A program made the translations under genes and the position numbers. From positions 124,001 to 188,000 of the forward strand of contig JADFNS010000001.1 of assembly GCA_022563255.1 (NCBI GenBank): DNA of 64,000 nucleotides, given 5' to 3'. How positions within the stretch are numbered: the stretch's first letter is position 1; every line of letters starts with the position of its first letter. Origin of the DNA: Pseudomonadota bacterium (GTDB taxonomy: Bacteria; Pseudomonadota; Gammaproteobacteria; Steroidobacterales; Woeseiaceae). Under the pieces are notes generated by a model, which made no database searches, was not told where the DNA came from, and was given only the letters and a program-made list of their open reading frames with translations. This document shows, piece after piece, positions 20,484 to 29,046 of the stretch.

Positions 20484-21097
20484 TTTCCGCTCTTGAAGCG
20501 CTGGAGCGCCTCCGCCGGGGAAATAAGCGATTTGTTACTGGCGAAGTTGACCACGACGCGACCGCAAATCGCCGGCATCGACCCAACATGACCGCGAGCC
20601 AGAATCCTTTTGCGATTCTACTCGCATGTTCTGACTCGAGGGTGCCGACAGAGCTGATATTCGATCAGGGTATCGGCGACTTGTTCGTTATCCGGGTCGC
20701 GGGAAACATTGTGGCGCCTTCACAAATCGGCAGTATCGAATTCGCGGCCACACAATTCGGCACGCGTCTGGTCATCGTCCTGGGGCACACTAATTGCAGC
20801 GCCATTATTGCGACGCTGAACGAACTTGCGAAAAAAGACGCGCCCCGGTCGCCCAACCTGCGAGCTATCATTGACCGCGTCCGCCCGGCGATACAACACA
20901 TTCTTACGGAAAACGGCGACCACGAAGCCGAAGAAGTTGTCGACGCCGCAGTGCGCGCCAATGTACGCGCATCGGTCGGTCGTCTGCAACACGGATCACT
21001 GATCATCGAAAGTCTTATCGATGATGGCAAGCTGCAGATTTGCGGCGCCGAATATTCAATTGAAACCGGCAAGGTCGAGTTTTTCGTCGACGAGTGA
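20480..21097 (+). CDS. Beta-class carbonic anhydrase
   Basis: A 205-residue zinc enzyme interconverting CO2 and bicarbonate. The beta-class zinc ligands are present: Cys and the Asp-Arg dyad in ACSDSRVP (about residue 50) and the H-x2-C pair in LGHTNCSAI (about 102-105). EFAATQFGTRLVIVLGH is the usual strand before them. No signal peptide, so probably cytoplasmic. The start ATG at 20480 overlaps the moeA stop by 4 bp, so translation is coupled; a second ATG at 20465 is possible. It may supply bicarbonate for the biotin carboxylase and purine steps encoded upstream, but this is only positional inference. Confidence 0.93.
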   Translation: MISALEALERLRRGNKRFVTGEVDHDATANRRHRPNMTASQNPFAILLACSDSRVPTELIFDQGIGDLFVIRVAGNIVAPSQIGSIEFAATQFGTRLVIVLGHTNCSAIIATLNELAKKDAPRSPNLRAIIDRVRPAIQHILTENGDHEAEEVVDAAVRANVRASVGRLQHGSLIIESLIDDGKLQICGAEYSIETGKVEFFVDE

Positions 21098-21197
21098 CGG
21101 CGAACAATCGCTAGCGCCGGCAATTTACCGACCGTTTTTCCGCGCAGCCTCCGTCTTATGGGGTAACTGAATTCCAGCCCTGTAAGGAGACGAATCG

Positions 21198-22016
21198 ATG
21201 AACACCCCCAACCTGTGCCTTTATGCCAGCATGGCCGCTTTGCTGGCGGCGCCAATTACAACCGTGGCCGACGACGAGGAAGATGAATTGTCGTTTGATG
21301 AAGCCCATCTTTTCTTCGAACTGAACAATACAGACGGTGACCTTGGAATTCACGCACTGATCGACGGCGATGCCTGGAAGAGTCTAAGAATCAAGGACTT
21401 CGACGGTCGGGAGATACTTAAAATCCGGGTGCGTGGCCGTTTGCGTCGTCAGGGATTGACCGAGATCTTCTTTGAAAGCGCGGAACCGCTGTTTGCAGAA
21501 TTGCCGCCAGCGATGTTTTTCGAGCGCTTTCCTGCCGGCACTTACGACATTGTGGGGCGCACGCTTGAAGGCGACAAATTGACGAGTGAAACGGAAATCA
21601 CGCACGCCATGCCAGCCCCGCCCAGCCCAACAGTCAACGGAATGGCGGCCGCCATCCAATGCGACGACGAAGCTCCCGGCTACGATGCACCGACGGTTGC
21701 GAACGTTGGCGAAGAAGTAATCATCGCATGGGAGGCAGTCACGTTGACGCACTCATCGCTCGGCTATCCTCAAGCTTCTCCTGATATCTCGATACACAAT
21801 TACGAGGTCGTTGTCGAAGCCGAGTTCGAACTGGCTGATGGCGAAGAATTCACCAGCGTTCTCAGCGTCATCCTGCCCCCAGGCGTCACTGAGATAACAA
21901 TCCCGCAGGAATTCCTTGCGCAGAGCGACTCGTTTAAATATGAGGTGCTCGCGAGAGAAGAAAGCCGGAACCAGACAGCCATCGAAAGTTGCTTCCTCCT
22001 CGACGCTGATGGTTAG
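21198..22016 (+). CDS. Exported protein of unknown function
   Basis: A 272-residue protein I do not recognise. It begins with a signal peptide (ASMAALLAAPITTVADD), followed by an acidic stretch (DDEEDELSFDEA) and a segment with calcium-loop-like Asp spacing (NNTDGDLGIHALIDGD). The middle (about residues 145-230) has alternating hydrophobic strands and the Trp/Pro pattern of an immunoglobulin or fibronectin-III-like fold. A GAGG-like ribosome site (GGAGACGA) lies before the ATG at 21198. The HEAT-like gene overlaps its stop by 8 bp, so the two are probably translated together. Periplasmic or outer-membrane location is likely. No enzyme motif was seen. Confidence 0.7.
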   Translation: MNTPNLCLYASMAALLAAPITTVADDEEDELSFDEAHLFFELNNTDGDLGIHALIDGDAWKSLRIKDFDGREILKIRVRGRLRRQGLTEIFFESAEPLFAELPPAMFFERFPAGTYDIVGRTLEGDKLTSETEITHAMPAPPSPTVNGMAAAIQCDDEAPGYDAPTVANVGEEVIIAWEAVTLTHSSLGYPQASPDISIHNYEVVVEAEFELADGEEFTSVLSVILPPGVTEITIPQEFLAQSDSFKYEVLAREESRNQTAIESCFLLDADG

Positions 22017-22500
22017 ACTGGCTGCCGAAAAGTGGCGCGAGTTCGTAACTTGTCTCGCGCTGCTTTTCGTTTTACCCGCACTCGCCGACGAAACATGGCG
22101 CGCCGATAACTATATCCTGATGATGGATTTCCAGAACCCGAAGTTATCGCGCTTGCTGGTATTGTCCGGCGAATCGGCGCGATCTGTACCTGAATCACGC
22201 GCCGTCGCTGGCGGCAACCACGGCCAGGAAATTGCCCTGGCCATGACGAGAAGCGCGCTTGCCGCCCAGCGAGTCCGGGGTCTGACGATGTTGGCGGGCG
22301 TTGATAGCGCAGCGGCGCTGAACGCCGCGCTGATCTTGCTATCGGACCCAGTCGTTGCCGTCCGCGAGGAAGCAATGCACCTCGTCCTGGAACACCCGAA
22401 CGCCGACATTGGATCGGCCGCCAGGCTCGGCCGAAACGACCCGTCCGCTCGCGTTCGTGAGCTAACGCTGGAATTGACGGCACAGCACAGGGATCAATGA
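22009..22500 (+). CDS. Exported HEAT-repeat-like protein of unknown function
   Basis: A 163-residue protein with an N-terminal signal peptide (FVTCLALLFVLPALADE). The C-terminal half has helical repeats of the HEAT/PBS-lyase type: QRVRGLTMLAGV, then SDPVVAVREEAMHLVLEH, then NDPSARVRELTLELTAQH, roughly 30 residues apart. Such repeats act as protein-binding scaffolds. The ATG at 22009 lies inside the previous gene's stop and gives a clean signal peptide; an upstream in-frame ATG at 21916 would bury it. One base separates its stop from the next ATG. Function unknown. Confidence 0.65.
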   Translation: MVRLAAEKWREFVTCLALLFVLPALADETWRADNYILMMDFQNPKLSRLLVLSGESARSVPESRAVAGGNHGQEIALAMTRSALAAQRVRGLTMLAGVDSAAALNAALILLSDPVVAVREEAMHLVLEHPNADIGSAARLGRNDPSARVRELTLELTAQHRDQ

Positions 22501-22501
22501 C

Positions 22502-22957
22502 ATGTATATTGGTCATATCAACCTCGCCAAGTCATTCGATAGTACCGGTGAGCGCTTCATTACCCTGGTTGAAACATTGCAACAACTGGGCACGAAGCAG
22601 TATGTAGTCGTCAGAAACGTCGGTATTGCCAAGCGCCTGAACTATGTAACGAACGTTATTGTCGGACCCACTGTTCGCTCTTCAGTTTCCGCCCAGTGCC
22701 TGATCCCTCGAGTCGACATTGTGCACGTCCACGGCATCTCCGGGTGGCAGGCCGGGTTGTTGTTGATCCTTACGAAATCCATTCCGTTCGTTCTGACCTC
22801 CGTCAAGCATGAATCGCGAATGAGGAATCCGATTATGCAAGCTGCGTTCGACCGCGCGTCTGCCGTCATTCCGGAAGAAGTGACGGACGCCGCTGATATA
22901 TTGCTCGTTTACAGGCGTGCGGTTGAACCGCTACGCGTGCCGACCATGCTGCTCTGA
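22502..22957 (+). CDS. Lone N-terminal half of a GT4-like glycosyltransferase
   Basis: A 151-residue protein resembling the acceptor-binding N-terminal Rossmann domain of GT-B glycosyltransferases (GT4 type). It has an opening strand (MYIGHINLAKSF), the segment RVDIVHVHGISGWQAGLLL that matches the D-I-V-H-x-H signature, IPFVLTSVKHE, and FDRASAVIPEEV at the place where family members read RADRVIAVS. The C-terminal nucleotide-sugar domain is absent; the frame ends 2 bp before the convergent receptor gene's stop. It is therefore either a truncated gene or a stand-alone regulatory/binding version. The same three-gene order with the preceding unknown genes suggests an operon. Confidence 0.6.
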   Translation: MYIGHINLAKSFDSTGERFITLVETLQQLGTKQYVVVRNVGIAKRLNYVTNVIVGPTVRSSVSAQCLIPRVDIVHVHGISGWQAGLLLILTKSIPFVLTSVKHESRMRNPIMQAAFDRASAVIPEEVTDAADILLVYRRAVEPLRVPTMLL

Positions 22958-22959
22958 AA

Positions 22960-25308
22960 TTAAAATTCCCACAGCACTCCGATCGCCGGAAGCAGCGGCA
23001 TCCAGTAATCCTCGCCGCGCTCCAAGACAGTGTCTCCAGCATCGGTCTCGTTAACGTCCCAATCCAAACAACAAACGTTGCGTCGATTGAACAGATTCGA
23101 AACTTCAACAAAGGCCGTTAATCTTCCGCGACTTAAATCGAATTTACGACTCAGCCGCAGATCAATGCTCACATACGATCCATGCCGCACAGCGTTGCGG
23201 GCTCCGGGCACCGCGATGAATATCGGGTCGCCATTGAGATCGGCACCGACCTCAAGCAATTGCAGATCCGTAGTTGGCCAACCGGTGTGCGCGCTGGCCG
23301 CCGCGGAAAAACTCCAGGTATCCGTATGCCAGTCTATCCCGCCCTGAACGGAGTGCGTCTGATCCCAGCTCCTCGGTACATCGACGCCGGCGATTCTATC
23401 GGTAACCAAAGACCAGGTATACGAACCCCACCACGCAAATCGACCGATCGTACGGTCCGCGGAAAGCTCCACGCCCCGGGCCCTGGCTCTGCCGGGCGCG
23501 ATGAATACCCGGTCAGGCTGCAGTTCCGGCATCAGGCCCAGCGGGTCAAACAGGTTTTCGAATCGTGGTCGGACTCGACCGATGTTTTTGTGGAAAACCT
23601 CAAGACGCCATGACGTATCGTTCTTTGCCAAATGACGGACTCCGAGGATCAGATGATCCGCCCGTTGCGCCGGCCAGAAGTGCGTTATGCCATCTTCAAC
23701 CTGCAATGACTGGATAGGCTGCGATTGGAAATACCGGCCGACGCTGACCCTGAGCTCAGTGCTTTTCGATGGCCGGAAAAGCAGGCTAAGTCTTGGACTG
23801 AGCTGCGAGTCGGAACTCAGGTTGGTGTAGGTCTGATCGTCCCAGCGCAGGCCCCACTCCATGATCGTTCGCTCGCTTAGCCGCCAGCGATCGGACACAT
23901 AAATCGCATAGCTAGCTCCCCTCGGGGCCGCATCTGCGGTTCGTGTGACGGTCGACGGTTGATTTACGAACAGCGCCGGCAGACCGAAATACTCGGCATT
24001 CGCGTCATAGACGAAACGCGCCTTGCTGTGTGTTCCCTGGAGTCCCCACTGTGTCCAATGTCGCCCGGAAGACTTCCACAACCAATCCTGGCGAAAACCG
24101 AGCTGCTTAATTTTGCGCCAATCCGCCACCGCCGCGACGACCTTCTCGCGATCATTCGCAAAGCCGATACGTGTGTTCGAGTAATCGACGACGGACAGCA
24201 CGGTTGTGCTCGACAAGACGTCCGACCAACGGCTATCCAGGCGCACCCAGAATTGGGCGTTTCTCGTGTCGCTGCTAATCTCGTCACGTTCGCTCGCTTC
24301 CGTTTCCAGGACCAGTTTGATGTCGTCATCCGCATACAGTCCATTGAACGAGAGATGCGCCCACGGCGTCAGCTCAACTGCGAATTCGCCGAATACGTCG
24401 AAGTAGGATGGCCGCCCGAATTTCGGGTCAATTACGAGATCGAGGTTGCCGCGCCGCGCCGACAGCAACCAGCTCTTGCGACCCTTCGTCCCGGCCGTCA
24501 ACAAAGAGGTATTGAAGACACTCACCCCGATTTCACTATGCCGTGACTCTTCGGGTTCGATCGAATCCATTAACACGAGTCCACTCATCCGGTCGCCGTA
24601 ACGTACCGGGAAACCGCCTGTGTAGACCTCAACGCCCTCTATAGCGCGTGCGTCGATCGCACTGAAAATGCTTTGGTAATCACGAATGTGAAACGGGTCG
24701 AATAACCACTGGCCATTCAACATGATACCGACATCACCTTTTTCACCACCTCGAAAATGCGCTACTGCGGAGCCGCCGCTCGCGGCGGCGCCCGGTAGAC
24801 GCTGGGTAACACGAATCGGGTCCTCTCCGACATCGGGCATGCTCTGGATCGTGCGTTGGTCCATGGAAAACTTCGATGCCGCGATCTCCCGGGAGATTGC
24901 GTAGCGGCTCGTAGAAACGATAACTGTCTCAATGGTGTTTTGTGCGGCGGCCGAAGATGCAGTCGGGGCCTGTCCCGCACCCGGTCGTGCGCCCTCTGAT
25001 TCTTTCTTTGTGCGCACAATGAGAAGCACGCCGGAATCCGGGCGCACTACCAGGCCATAGGGCTGCAGTATCTGATTGACTACGTTTTGGGGCGTGCCGG
25101 ACTCTGGCTCGGCCAACACGAGCAATCTGGCGCCGACCAGACTGGTGCTGTACACGAAGGGATATCCCTGTTCGCGAAATTCGTCGATCACTGCAACAAC
25201 CGATCGCCCGACGTAAGGCGCAGAGAACCCGTCGGCGGCCGCAGCAGTCGCCGATATCAAAAATAGCGCCGCGAGCAGGCGCCAAAGCCTATTCGCTATT
25301 GCTGACGT
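22960..25308 (-). CDS. TonB-dependent receptor with STN domain (probable ACG start)
   Basis: About 782 residues. After the signal peptide comes a secretin/TonB short N-terminal (STN) domain (SVVAVIDEFREQGYPFVYS to GLVVRPDSGVLLIVR), which in transducer-type receptors signals to a FecR-like regulator. A linker and plug domain follow (MPDVGEDPIRVTQRLPGAAA; GIMLNGQWLFDPFH), then a 22-strand-type barrel ending in aromatic F (IGVLWEF). The only conventional start is TTG at 25260, which would cut the signal peptide. Reading back in frame gives a full signal (NRLWRLLAALFLISATAAAA). AAGGAGG at 25323-25317 lies 8 nt before an in-frame ACG at 25308, which I take as the start or as a mutated ATG. It overlaps fecR by 20 bp. 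The ligand is unknown. Confidence 0.85.
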   Translation of the reverse strand, partial: TSAIANRLWRLLAALFLISATAAAADGFSAPYVGRSVVAVIDEFREQGYPFVYSTSLVGARLLVLAEPESGTPQNVVNQILQPYGLVVRPDSGVLLIVRTKKESEGARPGAGQAPTASSAAAQNTIETVIVSTSRYAISREIAASKFSMDQRTIQSMPDVGEDPIRVTQRLPGAAASGGSAVAHFRGGEKGDVGIMLNGQWLFDPFHIRDYQSIFSAIDARAIEGVEVYTGGFPVRYGDRMSGLVLMDSIEPEESRHSEIGVSVFNTSLLTAGTKGRKSWLLSARRGNLDLVIDPKFGRPSYFDVFGEFAVELTPWAHLSFNGLYADDDIKLVLETEASERDEISSDTRNAQFWVRLDSRWSDVLSSTTVLSVVDYSNTRIGFANDREKVVAAVADWRKIKQLGFRQDWLWKSSGRHWTQWGLQGTHSKARFVYDANAEYFGLPALFVNQPSTVTRTADAAPRGASYAIYVSDRWRLSERTIMEWGLRWDDQTYTNLSSDSQLSPRLSLLFRPSKSTELRVSVGRYFQSQPIQSLQVEDGITHFWPAQRADHLILGVRHLAKNDTSWRLEVFHKNIGRVRPRFENLFDPLGLMPELQPDRVFIAPGRARARGVELSADRTIGRFAWWGSYTWSLVTDRIAGVDVPRSWDQTHSVQGGIDWHTDTWSFSAAASAHTGWPTTDLQLLEVGADLNGDPIFIAVPGARNAVRHGSYVSIDLRLSRKFDLSRGRLTAFVEVSNLFNRRNVCCLDWDVNETDAGDTVLERGEDYWMPLLPAIGVLWEF

Positions 25309-26311
25309 AAATCACTCCTCCTTCGATACGATGACGCAGTCCGGTAGTCGCCATACGCAGACGTAACGCTACGCCCGGTTCGTGATCAACACGTCCCAGT
25401 AATTTTTCATCGAGCGCAATCTGCGCCGTGACGACGTCTGCATACTCGACTTCCATGCCAAGTTCACGACTCGCCCAGGTAAGGAATTGATCGATCGACT
25501 TGCCATCCACGTCGACTGGCGGCGACGTCCGGGCAATCCACGCCCAGGCCTCGCTGTAGCCGCTGAGATTTCCGGTGGTCTTCGGTCGACGTTGTCCATT
25601 GAAAATAACTTTTTCGCGAGGCTCAACCACCGCATCATAATAAAGCCCTTCGATAGCAACCCGGCCTTCCCTGACTCTGACGGTCAATTTGTCCGCCTCG
25701 ACAGTCGCCATGAACTGGGTGCCAACATGCGAAATAACACCGTACTCAGTTTCGATTACGAATTTCGCCGCGTCAGTTATGTCACCGCCGGCCAACAATG
25801 GCGACGGCGTTGAATCGAAATAAACCCGACCCGAATGCAAAAAAATCGACGTATCACTCCTGAATTCTACCTGGCTGTTTTCGGCAATGCGCACGGAGCC
25901 GCCATTATTCCAGGCGAGCGCCAAACCGGCGTCCTTATCTGTAACGATCGTCTGTCCCCGACGAATCGACAGCAGGTTATCGGTTGGAATCAGTACGGCC
26001 TGTTCGCCAAGAATGTACACGGAACCAAAGCTCTTTTGGATCTCGGCAACTTGCACGATGCTGATATCGACCGGACGAAAAACGCTCAAGACTGAAAAAA
26101 CTGCGATGAGAAGTGATGCCGCAATAAGCCATTGACCGACCCGTCGTCTGCGTTGCTGCTGGTTCGTCAGGCTCCGCCACTCGTCGTGTACGACCCGTCT
26201 CGCCGCAGCTTGCGCGGCTGCATCCGGCATGGCTCGCGGTGATGCGTGGCTGAGCAACTGCTCGAGCTCTGTGTCGTTCCCGACGCCCAATTCCTTACCT
26301 GAATCGCTCAT
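25289..26311 (-). CDS. FecR-family anti-sigma/sigma regulator
   Basis: A 340-residue inner-membrane signal transducer. The cytoplasmic N-terminal part (about residues 1-60) would bind the ECF sigma factor, and a single transmembrane segment follows (VGQWLIAASLLIAVFSVLSVF). The periplasmic FecR domain (about 95-215) contains the typical RRGQTIVTDKDAGLALAWNN and GVISHVGTQFMATVEADKL stretches. The last 70 residues (VDGKSIDQFLTWASRELGM to GLRHRIEGGVIYVSN) look like an STN-type fold. ATGA overlap with the sigma gene upstream, and 20-bp overlap with the receptor downstream, make a classic cell-surface signalling operon. The N-terminal region lacks the standard DUF4880 look. Confidence 0.87.
   Translation of the reverse strand: MSDSGKELGVGNDTELEQLLSHASPRAMPDAAAQAAARRVVHDEWRSLTNQQQRRRRVGQWLIAASLLIAVFSVLSVFRPVDISIVQVAEIQKSFGSVYILGEQAVLIPTDNLLSIRRGQTIVTDKDAGLALAWNNGGSVRIAENSQVEFRSDTSIFLHSGRVYFDSTPSPLLAGGDITDAAKFVIETEYGVISHVGTQFMATVEADKLTVRVREGRVAIEGLYYDAVVEPREKVIFNGQRRPKTTGNLSGYSEAWAWIARTSPPVDVDGKSIDQFLTWASRELGMEVEYADVVTAQIALDEKLLGRVDHEPGVALRLRMATTGLRHRIEGGVIYVSNSE
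25306..25323 (-). promoter_or_regulatory. Strong ribosome binding site ahead of an ACG codon
   Basis: On the minus strand AAGGAGGAG (25323-25315) is followed after the AAGGAGG core by 8 nt and then ACG (25308-25306), in frame with the TonB receptor. It lies within the last codons of fecR. No ATG, GTG or TTG occurs in frame between the upstream stop (TGA at 25314-25312) and TTG at 25260. Confidence 0.7.
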
Positions 26312-26928
26312 GATTGCAATAACTCGCTTCGCTGTGACGACAATCCATCTACCATCGTTGAATAGGCCTCGGCGAATGCCCGTTTCGCGCGCGCCAAAAG
26401 TGACTGTGTTGCTTCCGGACCGATGCCCAGTTTCCCGGCAATTTCCTTGACGCTCAGGCCTTCAATGTATTTCCACTCAAGAACGTCGCCGTAGTTCGCC
26501 GGCAACCGGTCGAGTGCAACCTGTATCAATCGCAGAAGTTCTACTCTCTGGTAGTGGCGCTCCGGACTCATTTGTTCAGGCATTTGCAGGGAGTCGACCG
26601 CAGCGCGAATTTCAGGATAATCCTCCACCAGCACAATATGCTCGCGATATCGTCCTTGCCGCGCCAGCCAGTCACTGGTCTCATTGCGACAAATGGCGCA
26701 CAACCAGGTAAAAAGGGCGGATTCAGCCCTGTAGGTAGACAGCTTGCGCAATGCGCGCGTCAGAGTAATTTGCGCTACCTCGCGCGCTGCGTCGGGATCA
26801 TCGGATAAACGGACCAGCGCAAACCGGTAGAGGCGCGCAAAATTTTCCGAAAAAAACCGGTCAAACGCCCGCTCATCTCCAGCGAGCAGTCGCTTCACAA
26901 GTTTTCTGTCTTCCAGATAAACTGCCAC
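26308..26928 (-). CDS. ECF-type RNA polymerase sigma factor
   Basis: A 206-residue group IV sigma factor. Region 2 spans about residues 22-90 (FDRFFSENFARLYRFALVRL, then EVAQITLTRALRKL and FTWLCAICRNETSDWL). Region 4 spans about 137-190 (LPANYGDVLEWKYIEGLSVKEIAGKLG, then SLLARAKRAFAEA), with a helix-turn-helix. No extra domains. The start is GTG at 26928 with GGGGAAGG just upstream. Its activity is presumably held by the adjacent FecR-like protein and released when the TonB receptor binds ligand. Target promoters are not identified. Confidence 0.93.
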   Translation of the reverse strand: MAVYLEDRKLVKRLLAGDERAFDRFFSENFARLYRFALVRLSDDPDAAREVAQITLTRALRKLSTYRAESALFTWLCAICRNETSDWLARQGRYREHIVLVEDYPEIRAAVDSLQMPEQMSPERHYQRVELLRLIQVALDRLPANYGDVLEWKYIEGLSVKEIAGKLGIGPEATQSLLARAKRAFAEAYSTMVDGLSSQRSELLQS

Positions 26929-26983
26929 ATCAATCCTTCCCCGACACTTGCCTGTTAGACGGTCGGGATCGACAAAATCGGTC

Positions 26984-27006
26984 GCGTAAACTGATGCAGT
27001 TTACGC
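26984..27006. repeat. Perfect 10-bp inverted repeat between rho and the ECF sigma gene
   Basis: gcgtaaactg (26984-26993), 3-nt loop, cagtttacgc (26997-27006). It starts 9 bp after the rho stop and lies 56 bp before the sigma factor start. No U-run follows directly on the minus strand, so it may be a weak terminator, an mRNA 3' stabiliser for trxA-rho, or an operator controlling the sigma-fecR-receptor operon. Confidence 0.75.
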
Positions 27007-27014
27007 TGGCAGCG

Positions 27015-28436
27015 CTACCGCTTCATCGCCTCGAAGAACTGCACATTCGTCTTCGTATCCTGCAATTTGCTCAACAGGAACTCGATCGCCGCAAGCTCAT
27101 CCATCGGATGCAATACTTTGCGAAGTATCCACATCTTCTGTAGCTCGTCAGGCTCAGTCAGCAATTCCTCTTTACGCGTACCTGAGCGGTTGATATGGAT
27201 CGCCGGGAACACGCGCTTCTCGGATATACGGCGATCCAGATGGATTTCCCAGTTGCCAGTGCCTTTGAATTCCTCGTAGATCACTTCGTCCATCTTCGAG
27301 CCCGTATCGACGAGCGCAGTCGCCAGTATTGTCAGGCTGCCGCCCTCTTCGATATTTCGTGCCGCGCCAAAGAAACGCTTCGGACGGTGCAACGCATTTG
27401 CGTCGATACCGCCGGTAAGGACTTTTCCTGATGACGGCACTACCGTGTTGTACGCCCGTGCAAGGCGAGTGATTGAGTCGAGCAGAATGACCACATCGTG
27501 CTTGTGCTCTACGAGTCGCTTGGCTTTTTCGATCACCATGTCCGCAACCTGCACATGGCGACTGGCCGGCTCGTCGAATGTGGACGATATGACTTCGCCG
27601 CGCACGGAGCGTTCCATTTCGGTTACCTCTTCCGGGCGCTCGTCAATGAGCAGCACCATCAGCTTAACCTCGGGATTATTTGCAGCAATCGACGCCGCGA
27701 TATTCTGCAGCAACATCGTCTTGCCGGCTTTCGGCGGTGAAACGATCAGACCGCGCTGACCTTTTCCGACCGGCGCAACCATGTCGATAATTCTGGCCGT
27801 CAGATCCTCCGTGCTGCCGTTACCTTGTTCAAGGATCAGACGTTCGGTCGCGAACAGTGGCGTCAGTTTCTCGAACAATACCTTGCTGCGCGCGTTCTCA
27901 GGTGCGTCGTGATTGATTTGTCCTACTTGCAGCAGCGCAAAATAGCGCTCGCCATCTTTCGGCGGACGAATCAGCCCGGATACGGTGTCGCCCGTACGCA
28001 GGCTGAAGCGCCGAATCTGACTTGGGCTGACGTAAATGTCATCCGGTCCGGCAAGGTACGAGCTTTCTGACGAACGCAGAAAACCAAAACCATCCTGCAA
28101 AATCTCAAGTACGCCCTCTCCGTATATATCCTCACCGCTTTTGGTATGCACTTTAAGGATGGCAAAGATGACGTCCTGCTTGCGTAAGCTCACAAGATTC
28201 TCGATACCCATCGACTCACCCAGTTCAACCAGGGCGGAAATCTGACGAGATTTCAGTTCCGTCAGATTCATGACGTTTTTGCTCTGCTCAAGCTGCTCCG
28301 GCGTGATGACCTCAAGCGATCCCTCGTCGTCCGGATATTCGGTGTGCTGCGGACGACGCCGGCGGCGACGATTGGAGTTGCCCTTATTCCTGTTACCGGA
28401 ACGGGATCGATTGTTCGTTGTTGTTGTAGTAGCCAA
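27015..28436 (-). CDS. rho: Rho transcription termination factor
   Basis: A hexameric RNA helicase that terminates transcription. Sequence matches the family throughout: [19 protein letters not shown] begins the canonical N-terminal domain, followed by the cold-shock-like RNA-binding domain ([15 protein letters not shown]), Walker A ([12 protein letters not shown]), Walker B region ([16 protein letters not shown]) and the Q/R loops. It is 473 residues versus about 419 in E. coli because of a 55-residue extension rich in Asn, Thr and Arg (six Arg in a row). The start is TTG at 28436, 10 bp after trxA; the ATG at the MNLTELK position (28271) is possible but lacks a ribosome site. trxA-rho is a known pairing. 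Confidence 0.98.
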   Translation of the reverse strand: MATTTTTNNRSRSGNRNKGNSNRRRRRRPQHTEYPDDEGSLEVITPEQLEQSKNVMNLTELKSRQISALVELGESMGIENLVSLRKQDVIFAILKVHTKSGEDIYGEGVLEILQDGFGFLRSSESSYLAGPDDIYVSPSQIRRFSLRTGDTVSGLIRPPKDGERYFALLQVGQINHDAPENARSKVLFEKLTPLFATERLILEQGNGSTEDLTARIIDMVAPVGKGQRGLIVSPPKAGKTMLLQNIAASIAANNPEVKLMVLLIDERPEEVTEMERSVRGEVISSTFDEPASRHVQVADMVIEKAKRLVEHKHDVVILLDSITRLARAYNTVVPSSGKVLTGGIDANALHRPKRFFGAARNIEEGGSLTILATALVDTGSKMDEVIYEEFKGTGNWEIHLDRRISEKRVFPAIHINRSGTRKEELLTEPDELQKMWILRKVLHPMDELAAIEFLLSKLQDTKTNVQFFEAMKR

Positions 28437-28446
28437 GTACTCTCTC

Positions 28447-28773
28447 TCAAATGTTGGTGTCGAGGAACTCTGTCAGATCTCTTTTCGACATAGACCCCAG
28501 TTTTTGCGCCTGAACGGCGCCGTCCTTGAAAAGCATCAGCGTAGGTATACTGCGGATGCCGAATTTCTGTGCTGTGTTCGGATTCTCGTCGATATTCAGT
28601 TTGACGACCGCAAGCGTGTCGGCGTATTCGTCAGCCGCTTCGGCGAGCAACGGCGCAATCATCTTGCAAGGCCCACACCACTCGGCCCAAAAGTCGAGCA
28701 AAACCGCTTTGTCGTTTTGTAGAACGTCGGCATCGAAACTATCGTCCGATGTGTGCACAATCTTGTCGCTCAC
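28447..28773 (-). CDS. trxA: Thioredoxin 1
   Basis: A 108-residue thioredoxin with the canonical active site [15 protein letters not shown] (about residues 29-43), cis-Pro [10 protein letters not shown] and normal length. It is the general cytoplasmic dithiol reductant and also the electron source for DsbD. The start is GTG at 28773 with GGAGGATG upstream at good spacing. Cotranscribed with rho; rhlB is divergent on the other side, which reproduces the rhlB/trxA/rho neighbourhood of enterics. Confidence 0.98.
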   Translation of the reverse strand: MSDKIVHTSDDSFDADVLQNDKAVLLDFWAEWCGPCKMIAPLLAEAADEYADTLAVVKLNIDENPNTAQKFGIRSIPTLMLFKDGAVQAQKLGSMSKRDLTEFLDTNI

Positions 28774-29046
28774 CGGCTACATCCTCCGAATAGAAGTGAT
28801 GGAATGAAAGTGGGTTTCTCCGTTGTCGGCCCTTATTGACCGACGAACATTGCAAAAACGGATGACGCTGCCTTAACTATCAGGCACTATGTCGCAGCTT
28901 TATTGCCGACTATCTCCGGCTTCTTTTTGGATCGTATGAAAAGCGAAACTGGCAGGTGCGACGGGTGTCGCGTCGAATTAGGCCAATTTGACCGCTTCGC
29001 GAGCCATATTGCAAGCTTTTGACGCATATTTTCCGGTTCTAATCTT
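28774..29046. other. Divergent trxA/rhlB intergenic region
   Basis: About 270 bp that should hold the promoters of trxA-rho and rhlB. I see no clear -10/-35 pair, operator or structured RNA that can be named. Confidence 0.4.
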
